From positions 124,001-188,000 of the forward strand of contig NZ_FOCV01000001.1 of assembly GCF_900110205.1 (NCBI RefSeq): a DNA stretch of 64,000 nt. The letters are read 5' to 3'. Shown piece after piece: positions 26,133 to 36,084 of the stretch. Both the position numbers and the translations under genes were made by a program. Position 1 is the stretch's first letter, and each line of letters opens with the position of its first letter. The stretch is from Rhizobium tibeticum (lineage in GTDB: Bacteria > Pseudomonadota > Alphaproteobacteria > Rhizobiales > Rhizobiaceae). The notes under the pieces are model-generated. The model was not told the origin of the DNA, made no database searches, and worked only from the letters and a program-made list of their open reading frames with translations.

Positions 26133-27944
26133 ATGGCCATCAGACAGCTTTCAGAGACCCTCATCAACCAAATCGCCGCCGGCGAGGTCATCGAGCGGCC
26201 GGCGAGCGCTGCCAAGGAACTCATCGAGAACGCCCTTGACGCAGCGGCGACGCGCATCGAGATTGCGACATCCGGCGGCGGCAAGAGCCTGCTGCGGGTT
26301 TCAGACAACGGCTCCGGCATGGATGTTGCCGATCTGAAGCTTGCCGTACGGCGGCACTGCACCTCCAAGATCTCCGATTCGCTCGACGACATCCGCACGC
26401 TCGGCTTTCGCGGCGAGGCGCTGCCATCGATCGGCTCGGTGGCCCGGCTCAGCATTTCCAGCCGCCGCCGCGACAGCGCCGGTGGCAACGAGATAGCCGT
26501 CGAGGGCGGCAGGATTGCGTATCTGCGACCATCGCCCGGCAATCCGGGCACGATCGTCGAGGTTCGCGATCTCTTCTTCGCCACACCCGCCCGCCTGAAA
26601 TTCCTCAAGACCGAGAAGGCAGAGGCTGCGGCGATCACGGAAGTCGTCAAGCGCATGGCGATCGCCTTTCCAGGAGTGCGTTTCGTGCTCTCCGGGACTG
26701 ACCGCACGACGCTGGAATTACCGGCGACGGGCGAGGACCACCTGGCGCGCATGGCGCAGATCCTGGGCAAGGACTTCCGCGAGAATGCCATCGAGATCGA
26801 TGCTGAGCGGGAAGGCATATCGCTGACCGGCTTTACCGGCGTACCGACCTTCAACCGCGGCAACTCGGCCCACCAATACGCCTTCGTCAACGGCCGCCCG
26901 GTGCAGGACAAGCTGATCCTGTCGGCGATCCGCGGCGCCTATGCCGAGACGATCCCGGCCGGCCGCTATCCGGTCTCCGTGCTGTCGATCGCACTCGATC
27001 CGGTGCTTGTCGACGTCAACGTGCATCCGGCCAAATCGGACGTGCGGTTCCGCGACCCGCAATTGGTGCGTGGCCTAATCGTCGGGGCCGTGCGCGAAGC
27101 GCTGGCACGTGGCGGCAGTCGAGCAGCGACAACGGGCGCAGACGGGATGCTGCGCTCCTTCCGGCCCGGCTTCCACGCAGGCGCCCAACGGCCGCAACAG
27201 CCCTGGTCGGCCGCGACATCCCCCTCGCGCCCATTTAACCAGGCCGCAAACAGCGGCTTTTGGGAACGCCCGCAGGCTTCCTTCGACGGACTGGCGACGC
27301 CCACCGCACGCAGCGACGCCGCGCCGCCTCCGAGAATGCCCGCGCCAGAAGAGCCGCCGCAGCGCTATCCGCTGGGTGCCGCCCGGGCGCAGATCCACGA
27401 AAACTACATTGTGGCGCAGACGGATGATGGTCTCGTCATCGTCGACCAGCACGCTGCGCATGAACGCCTGGTGTTCGAGGCGATGCGCAAGGCACTGCAC
27501 TCGAAGCGGCTTGTCTCGCAGGTGCTTCTCATTCCTGAAATCGTCGATCTGCCTGAAGAGGATTGCGATCGGCTGATGCAGTTTGCCACGGAGCTCGGCG
27601 AGCTGGGGCTGGCGATCGAACGCTTCGGCCCAGGCGCGATCGCCGTGCGCGAAACACCCGCCATGCTCGGCGAAGTGGACGCCACGGGGCTCATCCGGCA
27701 GTTGGCGGACGAGATCGCCGAATGGGATACGGCGTCCGGCCTTTCGGCCAAGCTCGAATATGTGGCCGCGACCATGGCCTGCCACGGATCCGTGCGCTCA
27801 GGACGGCGACTGCGCCCGGAAGAAATGAACGCGCTTCTGCGCCAGATGGAAGTCACCCCCGGTTCCGGACAGTGCAATCACGGACGACCGACTTATATTG
27901 AGCTCAAGCTTTCGGATATCGAGCGGTTGTTCGGCCGCAGTTGA
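26133..27944 (+). CDS. mutL: DNA mismatch repair protein MutL
   Basis: GHKL ATPase that links mismatch recognition by MutS to strand removal. The N-terminal ATPase shows [27 protein letters not shown] (motif I), DNGSGM (II) and [12 protein letters not shown] (III). A Pro/Ala/Ser linker (about residues 330-430) leads to the C-terminal dimerisation domain with [12 protein letters not shown], the DQHA-x2-E-x4-E metal site of nicking MutL proteins, plus QCNHGRPT. The start at 26133 aligns with the family; the frame from 26076 adds a non-conserved stretch. The length is 603 residues. Alphaproteobacteria lack MutH, in line with an endonuclease MutL. Confidence 0.97.
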   Translation: MAIRQLSETLINQIAAGEVIERPASAAKELIENALDAAATRIEIATSGGGKSLLRVSDNGSGMDVADLKLAVRRHCTSKISDSLDDIRTLGFRGEALPSIGSVARLSISSRRRDSAGGNEIAVEGGRIAYLRPSPGNPGTIVEVRDLFFATPARLKFLKTEKAEAAAITEVVKRMAIAFPGVRFVLSGTDRTTLELPATGEDHLARMAQILGKDFRENAIEIDAEREGISLTGFTGVPTFNRGNSAHQYAFVNGRPVQDKLILSAIRGAYAETIPAGRYPVSVLSIALDPVLVDVNVHPAKSDVRFRDPQLVRGLIVGAVREALARGGSRAATTGADGMLRSFRPGFHAGAQRPQQPWSAATSPSRPFNQAANSGFWERPQASFDGLATPTARSDAAPPPRMPAPEEPPQRYPLGAARAQIHENYIVAQTDDGLVIVDQHAAHERLVFEAMRKALHSKRLVSQVLLIPEIVDLPEEDCDRLMQFATELGELGLAIERFGPGAIAVRETPAMLGEVDATGLIRQLADEIAEWDTASGLSAKLEYVAATMACHGSVRSGRRLRPEEMNALLRQMEVTPGSGQCNHGRPTYIELKLSDIERLFGRS

Positions 27945-28012
27945 AAAAGCTGGAAAAGGCCGCGGCGGCGCGTTATGGCAGGGATGTGACAGCCTGTAAG
28001 GAAACGGAGCGC

Positions 28013-28243
28013 ATGAATTTGTTCGAAGGGAATGGAAACCGCGAAGCGCAGATACGCTATCTCGATGCGGATTTTCAGATCCTGTCGCCGGGCTCCTACG
28101 TCGTCTGCGCGATGACCGGCAGGCAGATCCCGCTTGATGAACTGCGCTACTGGAGCGTCGCGCGCCAGGAACCCTATGCCGATGCCGTGGCTTCGCTGGA
28201 GGCAGACAAGCGCGCTGGCGTTTTGCCCAACCAGAAGCGTTGA
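28013..28243 (+). CDS. DUF2093 family protein
   Basis: A 76-residue cytosolic protein of the DUF2093 family: MNLFEGNGNREAQIRYLDADFQIL, then SPGSYVVCAMTGRQIPLDELRYWSVARQEPYADA. The family is common in alphaproteobacteria and its function is unknown. The start at 28013 is chosen because the family begins at this Met; GGAG lies close upstream, while the longer frame from 27941 runs from the mutL stop without a ribosome binding site. It follows mutL by 68 bases and converges on lpxK. Confidence 0.8.
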   Translation: MNLFEGNGNREAQIRYLDADFQILSPGSYVVCAMTGRQIPLDELRYWSVARQEPYADAVASLEADKRAGVLPNQKR

Positions 28244-28294
28244 GCGCAGCGCGGCGGCAGATTCGCTTGCCACGCCTTCGAAAAGACATGCTGT

Positions 28295-29335
28295 TTAGGC
28301 CTTCCGCCCTTCCCTCAAACGCCGGTCGCGGCACGCATTGATCGCGCGGTCGATGATAAGCCCTGGCGCCAGGGTGTCCGCGAACGCCATCTCCACCTCG
28401 ATCACCCGGCATTTTGAAGCAAGCTCCGCGGCTTTGCCGTGATGGCCGGCGAGGCGAACGAAATCCTTTGCGGTCGTAACGATCTGAAGGCCACCGCGTT
28501 CTGCCGTTGAAAGGATGTCGTCGATCTCATCATCAGTCAGATGCTCGTGATCGCCGAACGAGCGGCGAGCGACGATCTGCGCTCCGACGGATTCGGCCGT
28601 GCGGAAGAATTTCGACGGATCGGCAATACCTGCGAAGGCCAGCACGTTGCGGCCTGAGAGATCGGCGCTGTCGCAAACTTTCAGCGAGGCCGTAAAATAC
28701 GGCTTGGCGGCGCGCGCGGCGATCCGAACGATGTTGTCGGCGGCCTCGCCCGCGCCAACCTTGAGGAGCGCCGTGGCGTAGCGCAGCTGCTGGCGGATGG
28801 GCGCGCGCACAGGGCCGCCCGGAACGATGTGGCCGTTACCCAGCCCGCGCATGGCATCGATGACCAACAGCGCGTAGTCGATCGCCAGTCGCGCACTTTG
28901 GAAGCCATCATCCATGATGATCAGGTCCGCACCCTCCTTGACGAGGCGCTGGGCGCCTTCCACGCGGCGGCGGGAGATCACGGTCAGAGCTTCGCGGGCA
29001 AGAAGTAGGGGTTCGTCACCGACCGCTAGTGCACGGTGATGCGCCGGATCGACGACCGTTGTAACGTCGAGCGAACCGCCATAACCGCGGCTCAGGAAAC
29101 CGGGGGTCAGCCCTTTCGCCTTTGCCGCGCGGGCGATGGTCAGCGCCGTCGGCGTCTTGCCAGCACCGCCGACGGTGAAATTGCCGACGCAGATGACGGG
29201 CACCGGAACTGAGGCGCGCTTGGCGTTGGCCATGCGATAGCCGGCAATGCGCCCATACAGGAAGGAAATCGGATAAAGCGTCCAGGCACGCCAATCGGCT
29301 TTCGACCACCAGAAGGGTGGCGCTTCGGATACCAT
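28295..29335 (-). CDS. lpxK: Tetraacyldisaccharide 4'-kinase
   Basis: Inner-membrane kinase that phosphorylates the 4'-position of the lipid A disaccharide. The N-terminal part has a membrane-associated helix ([16 protein letters not shown]) and the P-loop [12 protein letters not shown] at about residues 51-62; [15 protein letters not shown] and IMDDGFQ are the remaining family motifs. The start at 29335 has GGGGAAA directly upstream; an upstream start at 29419 adds a non-conserved stretch. The length is 346 residues. It closes the leftward lipid A/Kdo cluster. Confidence 0.94.
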   Translation of the reverse strand: MVSEAPPFWWSKADWRAWTLYPISFLYGRIAGYRMANAKRASVPVPVICVGNFTVGGAGKTPTALTIARAAKAKGLTPGFLSRGYGGSLDVTTVVDPAHHRALAVGDEPLLLAREALTVISRRRVEGAQRLVKEGADLIIMDDGFQSARLAIDYALLVIDAMRGLGNGHIVPGGPVRAPIRQQLRYATALLKVGAGEAADNIVRIAARAAKPYFTASLKVCDSADLSGRNVLAFAGIADPSKFFRTAESVGAQIVARRSFGDHEHLTDDEIDDILSTAERGGLQIVTTAKDFVRLAGHHGKAAELASKCRVIEVEMAFADTLAPGLIIDRAINACRDRRLREGRKA

Positions 29336-29441
29336 TTTCCCCGTCCTGCCTTTCGGACCCCGAGCATCATGCTGACGGGCTATGTCCTCGACCGGGCGGA
29401 AAGAGAAGGTAATTTTCAAGAAAAAGCAAGCCCTTGGTCCA

Positions 29442-30155
29442 TCAGGCAGGCTGAAGATCGGGCAGCAAGCCTTCGAGCTCGGTGATGTCGTTCAGACAGT
29501 AGTCGGATGCGGCGGCGAGCGATTCGCGCGAGCCGGTGCCCGTCAGCACAGCCACGGTGACGCCGACCTTGGCGTTGCGGCCCATATGCAGATCATGGTT
29601 GTTGTCACCGACGACGGCGACCGCGGAGGGGTCAAGGTCGGTCGCCGCACAGAAACCAAGCACCATGCCCGGTTCCGGCTTGGTGCCGAAGCCGCTGTCG
29701 TATCCGGCCACGTAATCGATGAACGGCGCAAAGCCAAAACGCTGGGCGGTCTGCCTGATCGAGCGCTCGTTGTCGCTCGAGGCAACGCCAAGGCGAAAGC
29801 CGCGCGCATGCAGGCGACCAAAAAAAGCGGCAAGATCGGTGACCGCGACGGAAAACTCGGCGGCGTGAGAAAAGAGATCATCCAGCTTGATCGTGAGCTC
29901 TACTGCGTCGAGCTTCGAACCGGCAGCGATCAGCCCTTCCGAAATCTGACGCGTGTTGCCGGCGGCAAGCAGGCTGTCGGGGACGATGTGGCCGGTGACC
30001 GGATCCATCCCGCAGGCCAGGAGCAGCCGGTCCGCAAGTTCGGGATCGCCTTCCGAAGCGATGCGCGCCAGTTCGCGGTTTACCGGCAGCCAGCTCTCGT
30101 CGTAGTCGAGAAGCGTGCCGTCCTTGTCGAAGAGAATCCCTTTGATCGCTTTCAT
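29442..30155 (-). CDS. HAD-family phosphatase (phosphoglycolate phosphatase-like)
   Basis: Haloacid dehalogenase superfamily hydrolase with motif [12 protein letters not shown] at residues 9-19 (nucleophile Asp, general acid Asp), motif II VASSD near residue 120 and motif [17 protein letters not shown] plus [10 protein letters not shown] helical cap lies between motifs I and II. The length is 237 residues. It lies between waaA (14-base gap) and lpxK in the cluster. Substrate not determinable; phosphoglycolate or another small phosphate ester is likely. The conserved place in the lipid A cluster may mean a Kdo- or lipid-related phosphatase, but that is a guess. Confidence 0.85.
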   Translation of the reverse strand: MKAIKGILFDKDGTLLDYDESWLPVNRELARIASEGDPELADRLLLACGMDPVTGHIVPDSLLAAGNTRQISEGLIAAGSKLDAVELTIKLDDLFSHAAEFSVAVTDLAAFFGRLHARGFRLGVASSDNERSIRQTAQRFGFAPFIDYVAGYDSGFGTKPEPGMVLGFCAATDLDPSAVAVVGDNNHDLHMGRNAKVGVTVAVLTGTGSRESLAAASDYCLNDITELEGLLPDLQPA

Positions 30156-30169
30156 ATCCGCCCCTGCCC

Positions 30170-31489
30170 TCAGCGCTGCACAGCCGCCTTCGGCAACAGC
30201 CTCGCCTTCACCGTCAGCGGATTGATATAGGGCTCGAGGCCCTTGACCGTCGCTGTCAGCGCGCCACGCATTTCTTGCACGGCGCCGATCCCGGCCTCGA
30301 TCATGTTGCGGCGCGCGTCGTCGTTGGTGAGCAAATAATGGACACCCTTGGCGAGCATCTCCGTATCGCGGACCATGCGCGCGCTGCCACGGCGCGCCAG
30401 CTTCTGATAGGCTTCTCGGAAATTCTGCACATTGCTGCCCGACAGGACCGCACAGCCCAGCATCGCCGGCTCCAGCGGATTTTGCCCGCCCTCGGCAAAC
30501 AGCGAACGGCCGACGAAGGCAACCTCCGTCAAGCGCAGGTAGAGGCCCATTTCGCCGATCGTATCTCCGAGAAACACATCGACATCAGGCGCAAGCGCAT
30601 CGCCGCGCGTGCGGCGGGCCACCTTGAGACCCAGCTTGACGAGCTCGGCTTCAATCTCCTCGGCGCGCTCGGGATGGCGGGGAACGATGATCGTCAATTG
30701 CCCGTTTCGTTCCTTCAGCGCCCGATGAACGATGCCTGCAGCTTTTTCCTCACCGTCGAAGGTGGAGATTGCCGCCCAGGTCTTGCGGCCGCCGAGCTGC
30801 TTCTTGTAGTCGGCGAATACGTCAGCATCATAAGGCGGAGCGTCGGTATCGACCTTGAGATTGCCCGACATCATGACGTGGCGCGCGCCAAGATCGCGGA
30901 AGCGCTCGGCGTCGACGTCTGACTGCGCAATGACGAGCGCAAGGTTTTCGAACAGGGCCTCGGCAAGTGCCGGACGCCGCCCCCATCGCTCGAAGGAGCG
31001 ATCGGACATGCGGGCGTTGACGAGTATCTGCGGGATACGGCGGCGGCCGAGTTCCATCAGGGTCGCTGGCCAAATTTCGGATTCGGCGATCAGCGCGCAG
31101 TCCGGCTGCCAGTATTCGAGGAAGCGGCTGACGGCCGGTTTCAGGTCGAGCGGCACATACTGGTGGATCGCGTCGTTGCCGATACGTTCAGCGGCCAGCT
31201 TGGCGGAGGTGATCGTTCCCGTCGTCAGAATGACGTGGATGTCGCGGCGGCGAATTTCGCGGATCAGCGGAATGACGGCGTTCGTTTCACCGACGCTCGC
31301 GGCATGAAACCAGACCAGCGGTCCGGCCGGGCGGTCGGCGCTGGCATAGCCTGAGCGCTCCAGCCGGCGCGCACGGTCTTCCTTGCCCTTGGCCGCCCGA
31401 TAGGCGAGGTATCCCCCGACGAACGGCGTCAGCAGCGTTCCCGTTGCCTGATAGGCGCCCAGCGCAAAACGCGCCATGCGACCGCTCAT
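30170..31489 (-). CDS. waaA: 3-deoxy-D-manno-octulosonic acid (Kdo) transferase
   Basis: Transfers Kdo from CMP-Kdo to lipid IV-A at the inner membrane. An N-terminal membrane anchor (about residues 8-28) is followed by a GT-B fold. Landmarks are LVWFHAASVGETNAVIPLI near residue 58, the TTGTITSAKL segment, ALIAESEIWPATL near 140, SMFAEGGQNPLEPAM-like text (SLFAEGGQNPLEPAML) near 335 in the CMP-Kdo site. The length is 439 residues. It lies upstream of the HAD gene and lpxK; the upstream gap to the DUF4170 gene is 140 bases. Confidence 0.95.
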   Translation of the reverse strand: MSGRMARFALGAYQATGTLLTPFVGGYLAYRAAKGKEDRARRLERSGYASADRPAGPLVWFHAASVGETNAVIPLIREIRRRDIHVILTTGTITSAKLAAERIGNDAIHQYVPLDLKPAVSRFLEYWQPDCALIAESEIWPATLMELGRRRIPQILVNARMSDRSFERWGRRPALAEALFENLALVIAQSDVDAERFRDLGARHVMMSGNLKVDTDAPPYDADVFADYKKQLGGRKTWAAISTFDGEEKAAGIVHRALKERNGQLTIIVPRHPERAEEIEAELVKLGLKVARRTRGDALAPDVDVFLGDTIGEMGLYLRLTEVAFVGRSLFAEGGQNPLEPAMLGCAVLSGSNVQNFREAYQKLARRGSARMVRDTEMLAKGVHYLLTNDDARRNMIEAGIGAVQEMRGALTATVKGLEPYINPLTVKARLLPKAAVQR

Positions 31490-31629
31490 CTGCCAATTCT
31501 CCGATCACAAATGATCGACATCGCCCATTCCCAATTATTGTTGCGGCCGCAATGGCCGATCAGTTTGTCCAGAATGCGTCAGGCAGTCGGTCGGTTCGCG
31601 GCTCTCGATGAGCCGCGACCAGAGGAGGG

Positions 31630-31875
31630 TTACTGCGCAGACTTGCTTTCCGGGTCCAGCAAACGGTGCATGTGGACGATGAAGTAGCGCATATGCGCGT
31701 TATCCACGGTCGACTGCGCCTTGGCCTTCCAGGCCGTCAGTGCGCTGGCATAGTCCGGAAAAATGCCGACGATATCGAGGTCCTTCAGATCGCGGAACTG
31801 AACTTCGTCCAAGCTTTCCAGTTCGCCGCCGAACACGAGATGTAAGAGCTGCTTTTTGCCGCCGGATTCCGTCAT
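31630..31875 (-). CDS. DUF4170 family protein
   Basis: A small soluble protein of 81 residues that matches the DUF4170 family: LLHLVFGGELESLDEVQFRDL, DIVGIFPDYASALTAWKAKAQSTVDNAHMRYFIVHMHRLLDP. The start at 31875 corresponds to the family N-terminus (MTESGGKKQ), with AGAGAAGAA upstream; the frame from 31956 overlaps the cysQ 3' end and is not conserved in style. Function unknown. Its place between cysQ and waaA is recurrent in rhizobia. Confidence 0.8.
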   Translation of the reverse strand: MTESGGKKQLLHLVFGGELESLDEVQFRDLKDLDIVGIFPDYASALTAWKAKAQSTVDNAHMRYFIVHMHRLLDPESKSAQ

Positions 31876-31936
31876 TTTCTTCTCTTTCTGCTCTATTCTC
31901 CTCCGCCGCTTCATCTGAGGGATTTTGACGGAAACG

Positions 31937-32767
31937 TCAACTGTCTCGTCGTTCACCGATCCCCGTCAAGAGATCGGCGAGTCGCGGGGCGGCGGCGGCG
32001 CAGAGTTCGCCGTGGCTGACCTGAATGCGGTTATAGAGCGGCGCCTCACCGTGGAGATCGACAAGCCGGCCGCCGGCGCGCTCCAATATCAAATCGGCGG
32101 CGGCGAGATCCCAATCATGTGAGTTGTGCTTGACGAAGGTTCCGTCGATCTGCCCGTCGGCAACCATGGCGATGCGATACGCCAAGGACGGTACGTGCCT
32201 GACGCGCTCGATACGATGCTTGAGCGCTTCCGGAAATGCCTTGAGCACGTCTTCGGCGATCGCAAAGCGCCCCGGTGCATCAAGCGGTGTTGTCGATACG
32301 GTTATCGGTCGACCGTTCTTCAACGCCACGCCACCTTCGACCGCCTCATAAAGTTCTTCCAAAGCCGGTGCGTAGAGAACCCCGGCGACAGGCCGGCCAC
32401 GGCGCACGACCGCGATACTGACGCACCATAGTTCCTGGCCGGCCAGGAATGCCCGCGTGCCATCGATCGGATCAATGATGAAGAGCGTTTCCCGTGAGAG
32501 GCGATCGCCATCGTCATCGGTTTCTTCGGAAAGCCAGCCATAATCCGGCCGGGCTGCGCGCAGGATGGATTCGAGCTTCTGATTGGCTGCGAAATCGGCG
32601 GCACTGACGGGCGATCGCCCCTCGTTCTTCCACCAGACTTCCGGCGATCGATTGAAGTAACCGAGTGCGACATCGCCGGCTTGCCTGGCGGCATCTGCGA
32701 TCAGTCCCAGATCGCTCCGCCAGACGGCTGTGTCCTCGTCAGTCATTTCGGCAATCCAATCCATCAA
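31937..32767 (-). CDS. cysQ: 3'(2'),5'-bisphosphate nucleotidase CysQ / inositol monophosphatase family
   Basis: Lithium-sensitive magnesium-dependent phosphatase fold. Metal ligands are visible in WLSEET (Glu near residue 80), DPIDGTRAFL (near 100) and HDWDLAAADLILERAGG (near 218). It probably hydrolyses PAP (3'-phosphoadenosine 5'-phosphate), though inositol phosphates are possible. The length is 276 residues; Met2 is an equally good start. Its start overlaps the stop of the pmbA gene by four bases (ATGA), so these two are coupled. Confidence 0.88.
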   Translation of the reverse strand: MMDWIAEMTDEDTAVWRSDLGLIADAARQAGDVALGYFNRSPEVWWKNEGRSPVSAADFAANQKLESILRAARPDYGWLSEETDDDGDRLSRETLFIIDPIDGTRAFLAGQELWCVSIAVVRRGRPVAGVLYAPALEELYEAVEGGVALKNGRPITVSTTPLDAPGRFAIAEDVLKAFPEALKHRIERVRHVPSLAYRIAMVADGQIDGTFVKHNSHDWDLAAADLILERAGGRLVDLHGEAPLYNRIQVSHGELCAAAAPRLADLLTGIGERRDS

Positions 32768-34110
32768 CGCCCGGCGAGCGTCATTCCTTCGATCGCAAGT
32801 GTCGGAGCGGCGACACCGAACTTGCGGTCGATGTCGTTTGCAGGCGTAACCCGCATGAACATGTCCTTGAGGTTCGAAGCGATCGTCACCTCAGACACGG
32901 CAAAGGTCAGTTCGCCATTCTCGATCCAGAAGCCGGTTGCACCACGGCTGTATTCACCAGTGATCATGTTGACGCCCTGGCCGATCAGCTCGGTCACGTA
33001 GAAGCCGTTGCCGACACTGCGGATCAAGTCCTCCGGCGAGATGTCGCCTGGCTCGAGAGCAAGGTTCGTCGCCGATGGCGTCACTGAATTGCCGCCGCGC
33101 ACGCCGCGGCCGTTGGTTTCCATTCCGATCTCGCGGGCAGTCGAAGTGGAGAGGAACCAGTGCTTGAGGATACCGTCCTCGATCATCAATAATCGTTCAC
33201 CGGATACGCCTTCGCCGTCGAATGGTCGCGACGACGGGCCCCGGACGATAAGCGGATCGTCCGAGATCGAAAGCCCCGCTTTCAAGACCAACTGGCCCAT
33301 CTTGTCGCGCAGGAAGCTCGTCTTGCGCGCGACGGAAGCGCCGTTGATGGCCCCGGCAATGTGTCCGACAAAGCCGCGCGCAACCCGCGGATCGAAAACA
33401 ACCGTGACATCCTTGCCCGTATCCACCTGGCGCGGGTTGATGCGCTTGACCGTGCGCTCGCCTGCTCTGCGGCCGATCTCCGCGGCATCATCCAGCTCGC
33501 CGAAATAGATGCGGCTGTCAAAATCATAGTCACGCTCCATGGCCGTGCCTTCGCCAGCGATAACGCTGACGGATCGGCCGAAGCGCGAGGCCATGTAGCT
33601 GCCCTCGAAACCGTGGGAGGTAACGAGCACAAGGCCGCCCATGCCGGCCGAAGCCCCGGCACCGGACGAATTGGTCACGCCCTTGACCGCAAGTGCCGCA
33701 GTTTCCGCCTCAAGGGCGGCGTCGCGCAATTGATCGGAGGAGACCTCGGTCGTATCGAGAAGCTCAAGATCCGGATAGGACTTCGCGAGCTTGTCCGCAT
33801 CCGCCAAGCCGGCGAACGGGTCTTCCGGCGACACCTTGGCCATCGCCACGGCGCGTTCGGCGAGAGCGGAGAGATCGAAGCCGGGATTTGCGGACACGCT
33901 TGCAACGCGCTTGCCGATGAAGACGCGCAGGGAGAAATCGTCGCTTTCGGACGATTCCGTGCCGTCGACCTTGCCGAGACGCACGCTGACCGATTGCGAT
34001 CGTGAGCGCACGACCACCGCATCGGCGGCATCGGCACCAGCCTTCTTTGCCAGGTCGATCAGTTGGCTGGCGCGGGAAAGAAGCGTCGAGGAGTCGATTT
34101 CTGAGGACAT
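32764..34110 (-). CDS. pmbA: TldD/PmbA-family protein (TldE type)
   Basis: Member of the TldD/TldE peptidase family. It lacks the HExxxH metal motif of TldD, so it is the TldE/PmbA partner type that forms a heterodimer with TldD. The family pattern is seen in ARGFVGHIAGAINGASVARKTSFLRDKMGQ (near 240), GFDGEGV-like PFDGEGVSGERLLMIEDG and REIGMETNGRGVRGG. The pair is known for antitoxin (CcdA) and microcin processing. The length is 448 residues. The ATG has AAGGAAAGG upstream. It is the first gene of the leftward cluster and divergent from the cation antiporter gene. Confidence 0.9.
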   Translation of the reverse strand: MSSEIDSSTLLSRASQLIDLAKKAGADAADAVVVRSRSQSVSVRLGKVDGTESSESDDFSLRVFIGKRVASVSANPGFDLSALAERAVAMAKVSPEDPFAGLADADKLAKSYPDLELLDTTEVSSDQLRDAALEAETAALAVKGVTNSSGAGASAGMGGLVLVTSHGFEGSYMASRFGRSVSVIAGEGTAMERDYDFDSRIYFGELDDAAEIGRRAGERTVKRINPRQVDTGKDVTVVFDPRVARGFVGHIAGAINGASVARKTSFLRDKMGQLVLKAGLSISDDPLIVRGPSSRPFDGEGVSGERLLMIEDGILKHWFLSTSTAREIGMETNGRGVRGGNSVTPSATNLALEPGDISPEDLIRSVGNGFYVTELIGQGVNMITGEYSRGATGFWIENGELTFAVSEVTIASNLKDMFMRVTPANDIDRKFGVAAPTLAIEGMTLAGR

Positions 34111-34228
34111 GATTTGGCCTTTCCTTCGCGTTCCATTTATTGTGCACTACGAAAAGCATCAAGGCCGCGTGCGCCGATTCTTTTGCCCGCCGCTTGAATG
34201 CCTCCCCGCGTTGAAAGAAACTCGCCGC

Positions 34229-36037
34229 ATGTCAGAGCCCAACACTCTTTTTACAGAGACTATCCTGCTGCTCGGTGGCGCCGTCGTTTCAGCGCCGATC
34301 TTCAAGCGCCTCGGGCTCGGTACAGTGCTCGGCTATCTGGCCGCCGGCGTCGTGATCGGCCCGATCTTCCACGGACTGACGGATGGCGAGCAAATCTTGG
34401 ACGTTGCCGAACTCGGCGTCGTCTTTCTGCTATTCATCATCGGGCTGGAGCTAAAACCTACGCGTCTCTGGCAGATGCGACGCGACATTTTCGGGCTCGG
34501 AACCGCCCAGGTGGTGACGACAGGTCTGTTGCTAACGCTGCTGACCTATCTCTCCGGCGTTCTCGACTGGCGCGGCAGCATCGTCGCAGGTTTTGGGCTT
34601 GCACTCTCCTCCACTGCGTTTGCCATGCAGATTCTCGAGGATGAAGGCGACGTGAATACCCGTTACGGGCAGCGTTCGTTCTCGATGCTGCTGTTCCAGG
34701 ATCTTGCGATCGTACCATTGCTTGCCCTTGTCAGCATCCTCGACGGCGGCAAAAGCAGCGGAACGCCTTTGCTGGACTTCGCGATTGCGATCGGCGCCGT
34801 TGCCGCGATGATCGTCATGGGGCGCTATCTGCTCACCCCGCTCTTTCAGATCATTGCCCGTACGGGCGCCCGCGAGGCAATGATCGCCGCTGCCCTTTTC
34901 GTGGTGATGGGGTCGGCAAGTCTGATGCAACTTGCCGGACTTTCGATGGCGATGGGCGCCTTTCTTTCCGGCGTGATGCTGGCCGAGTCCTCTTATCGGC
35001 ACGAACTGGAAGCCGATATCGAGCCCTTCCGCGGTGTGTTGCTCGCTATCTTCTTCATTGCGGTCGGGTTGTCGATCGAGCTGGAGGTGCTCCACGACAA
35101 CGCGCTCTTCATCATCGTCGCCGTACCGGTCGTCATGGCCGCGAAGGCGCTGGTTATCTACCTTCTCTGCCGCGCAACCGGCTCGCCTCATGACGACGCC
35201 ATTCGCATCGCTTTCCTACTGCCGCAGGGCGGCGAATTCGGCTTCGTCCTGTTTTCGGCCGCCGGCATCGCGGGCCTGATGCCAACGAGCACGGCTTCGC
35301 TGCTGATTGCGATCGTCACTCTTTCCATGGCGCTCACCCCGATCGGAACGATGCTGGCCAAGCGGCTGTTGTCGGGCAAAGAGCAGGAAACGCTGGATGA
35401 GGATTTCGAGGGAGCGGGCGCCGACGTGCTGATGGTCGGCTTCTCGCGTTTCGGCCAGATCGCCGCTCAGATCCTGCTTGCCGGCGGTCGCGATGTGACC
35501 GTCATCGACTTTTCAGCCGATCGCATCCGGCAGGCTTCGTCCTTTGGCTTCCGAATTTATTTTGGCGATGGCACCCGCAAGGACGTGCTGAGGGCGGCCG
35601 GCATCGATCGTGCGAAGATCGTCGTCGTGAGCACGCAGAAGCGCGAGATCACCGACAAGATCATCGAGCTGGTGCAGGCGGACTATCCCCACGCCAAAAT
35701 CTTCGTGCGCTCCTATGACCGCATCCATTCGATCGCGCTGCGCAACCTCAACGTGGACTATGAACTGCGCGAAACACTGGAATCCGGTCTGCTCTTCGGC
35801 CGGCGAACGCTCGAGGCATTGGGCATCAGCGAAGCGGACGCTTATGAAATCGGCGAGGATATCCGCAAGCGCGACGAGCAGCGCCTTGTGCTTCAGGTCT
35901 CGGAAGGACTGCAGGCCGGTCGCGACATGCTTTTCTCCAAGCCGGTTCGACCCGAACCTCTCGTCAAACCAAAGCGCGCCGCGAACTTCGACGAGGATCC
36001 GTTGGCGGGCACGGCAGAGGTAACCGCCGATGCGTAG
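34229..36037 (+). CDS. CPA2-family cation:proton antiporter with RCK (TrkA-N) domain
   Basis: KefB/YbaL-like antiporter. Residues 1-390 contain about twelve membrane helices, including LGLGTVLGYLAAGVVIGP, ELGVVFLLFIIGLELKP and LLFQDLAIVPLLALVSIL; the rest is cytosolic with a TrkA-N nucleotide-binding domain (GFSRFGQIAAQILLAGG, near residue 405). The start at 34229 is the first Met of the hydrophobic region; the frame to 33791 is antisense to pmbA and is ignored. The length is 602 residues. Potassium efflux is the likely transport. A glutathione site as in KefB/C is not evident. It is a single-gene unit. Confidence 0.9.
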   Translation: MSEPNTLFTETILLLGGAVVSAPIFKRLGLGTVLGYLAAGVVIGPIFHGLTDGEQILDVAELGVVFLLFIIGLELKPTRLWQMRRDIFGLGTAQVVTTGLLLTLLTYLSGVLDWRGSIVAGFGLALSSTAFAMQILEDEGDVNTRYGQRSFSMLLFQDLAIVPLLALVSILDGGKSSGTPLLDFAIAIGAVAAMIVMGRYLLTPLFQIIARTGAREAMIAAALFVVMGSASLMQLAGLSMAMGAFLSGVMLAESSYRHELEADIEPFRGVLLAIFFIAVGLSIELEVLHDNALFIIVAVPVVMAAKALVIYLLCRATGSPHDDAIRIAFLLPQGGEFGFVLFSAAGIAGLMPTSTASLLIAIVTLSMALTPIGTMLAKRLLSGKEQETLDEDFEGAGADVLMVGFSRFGQIAAQILLAGGRDVTVIDFSADRIRQASSFGFRIYFGDGTRKDVLRAAGIDRAKIVVVSTQKREITDKIIELVQADYPHAKIFVRSYDRIHSIALRNLNVDYELRETLESGLLFGRRTLEALGISEADAYEIGEDIRKRDEQRLVLQVSEGLQAGRDMLFSKPVRPEPLVKPKRAANFDEDPLAGTAEVTADA

Positions 36038-36084
36038 ATCAGGATTTCAGCCGAAAAACCGCTCACACGTTTCGGCATCCCGCA

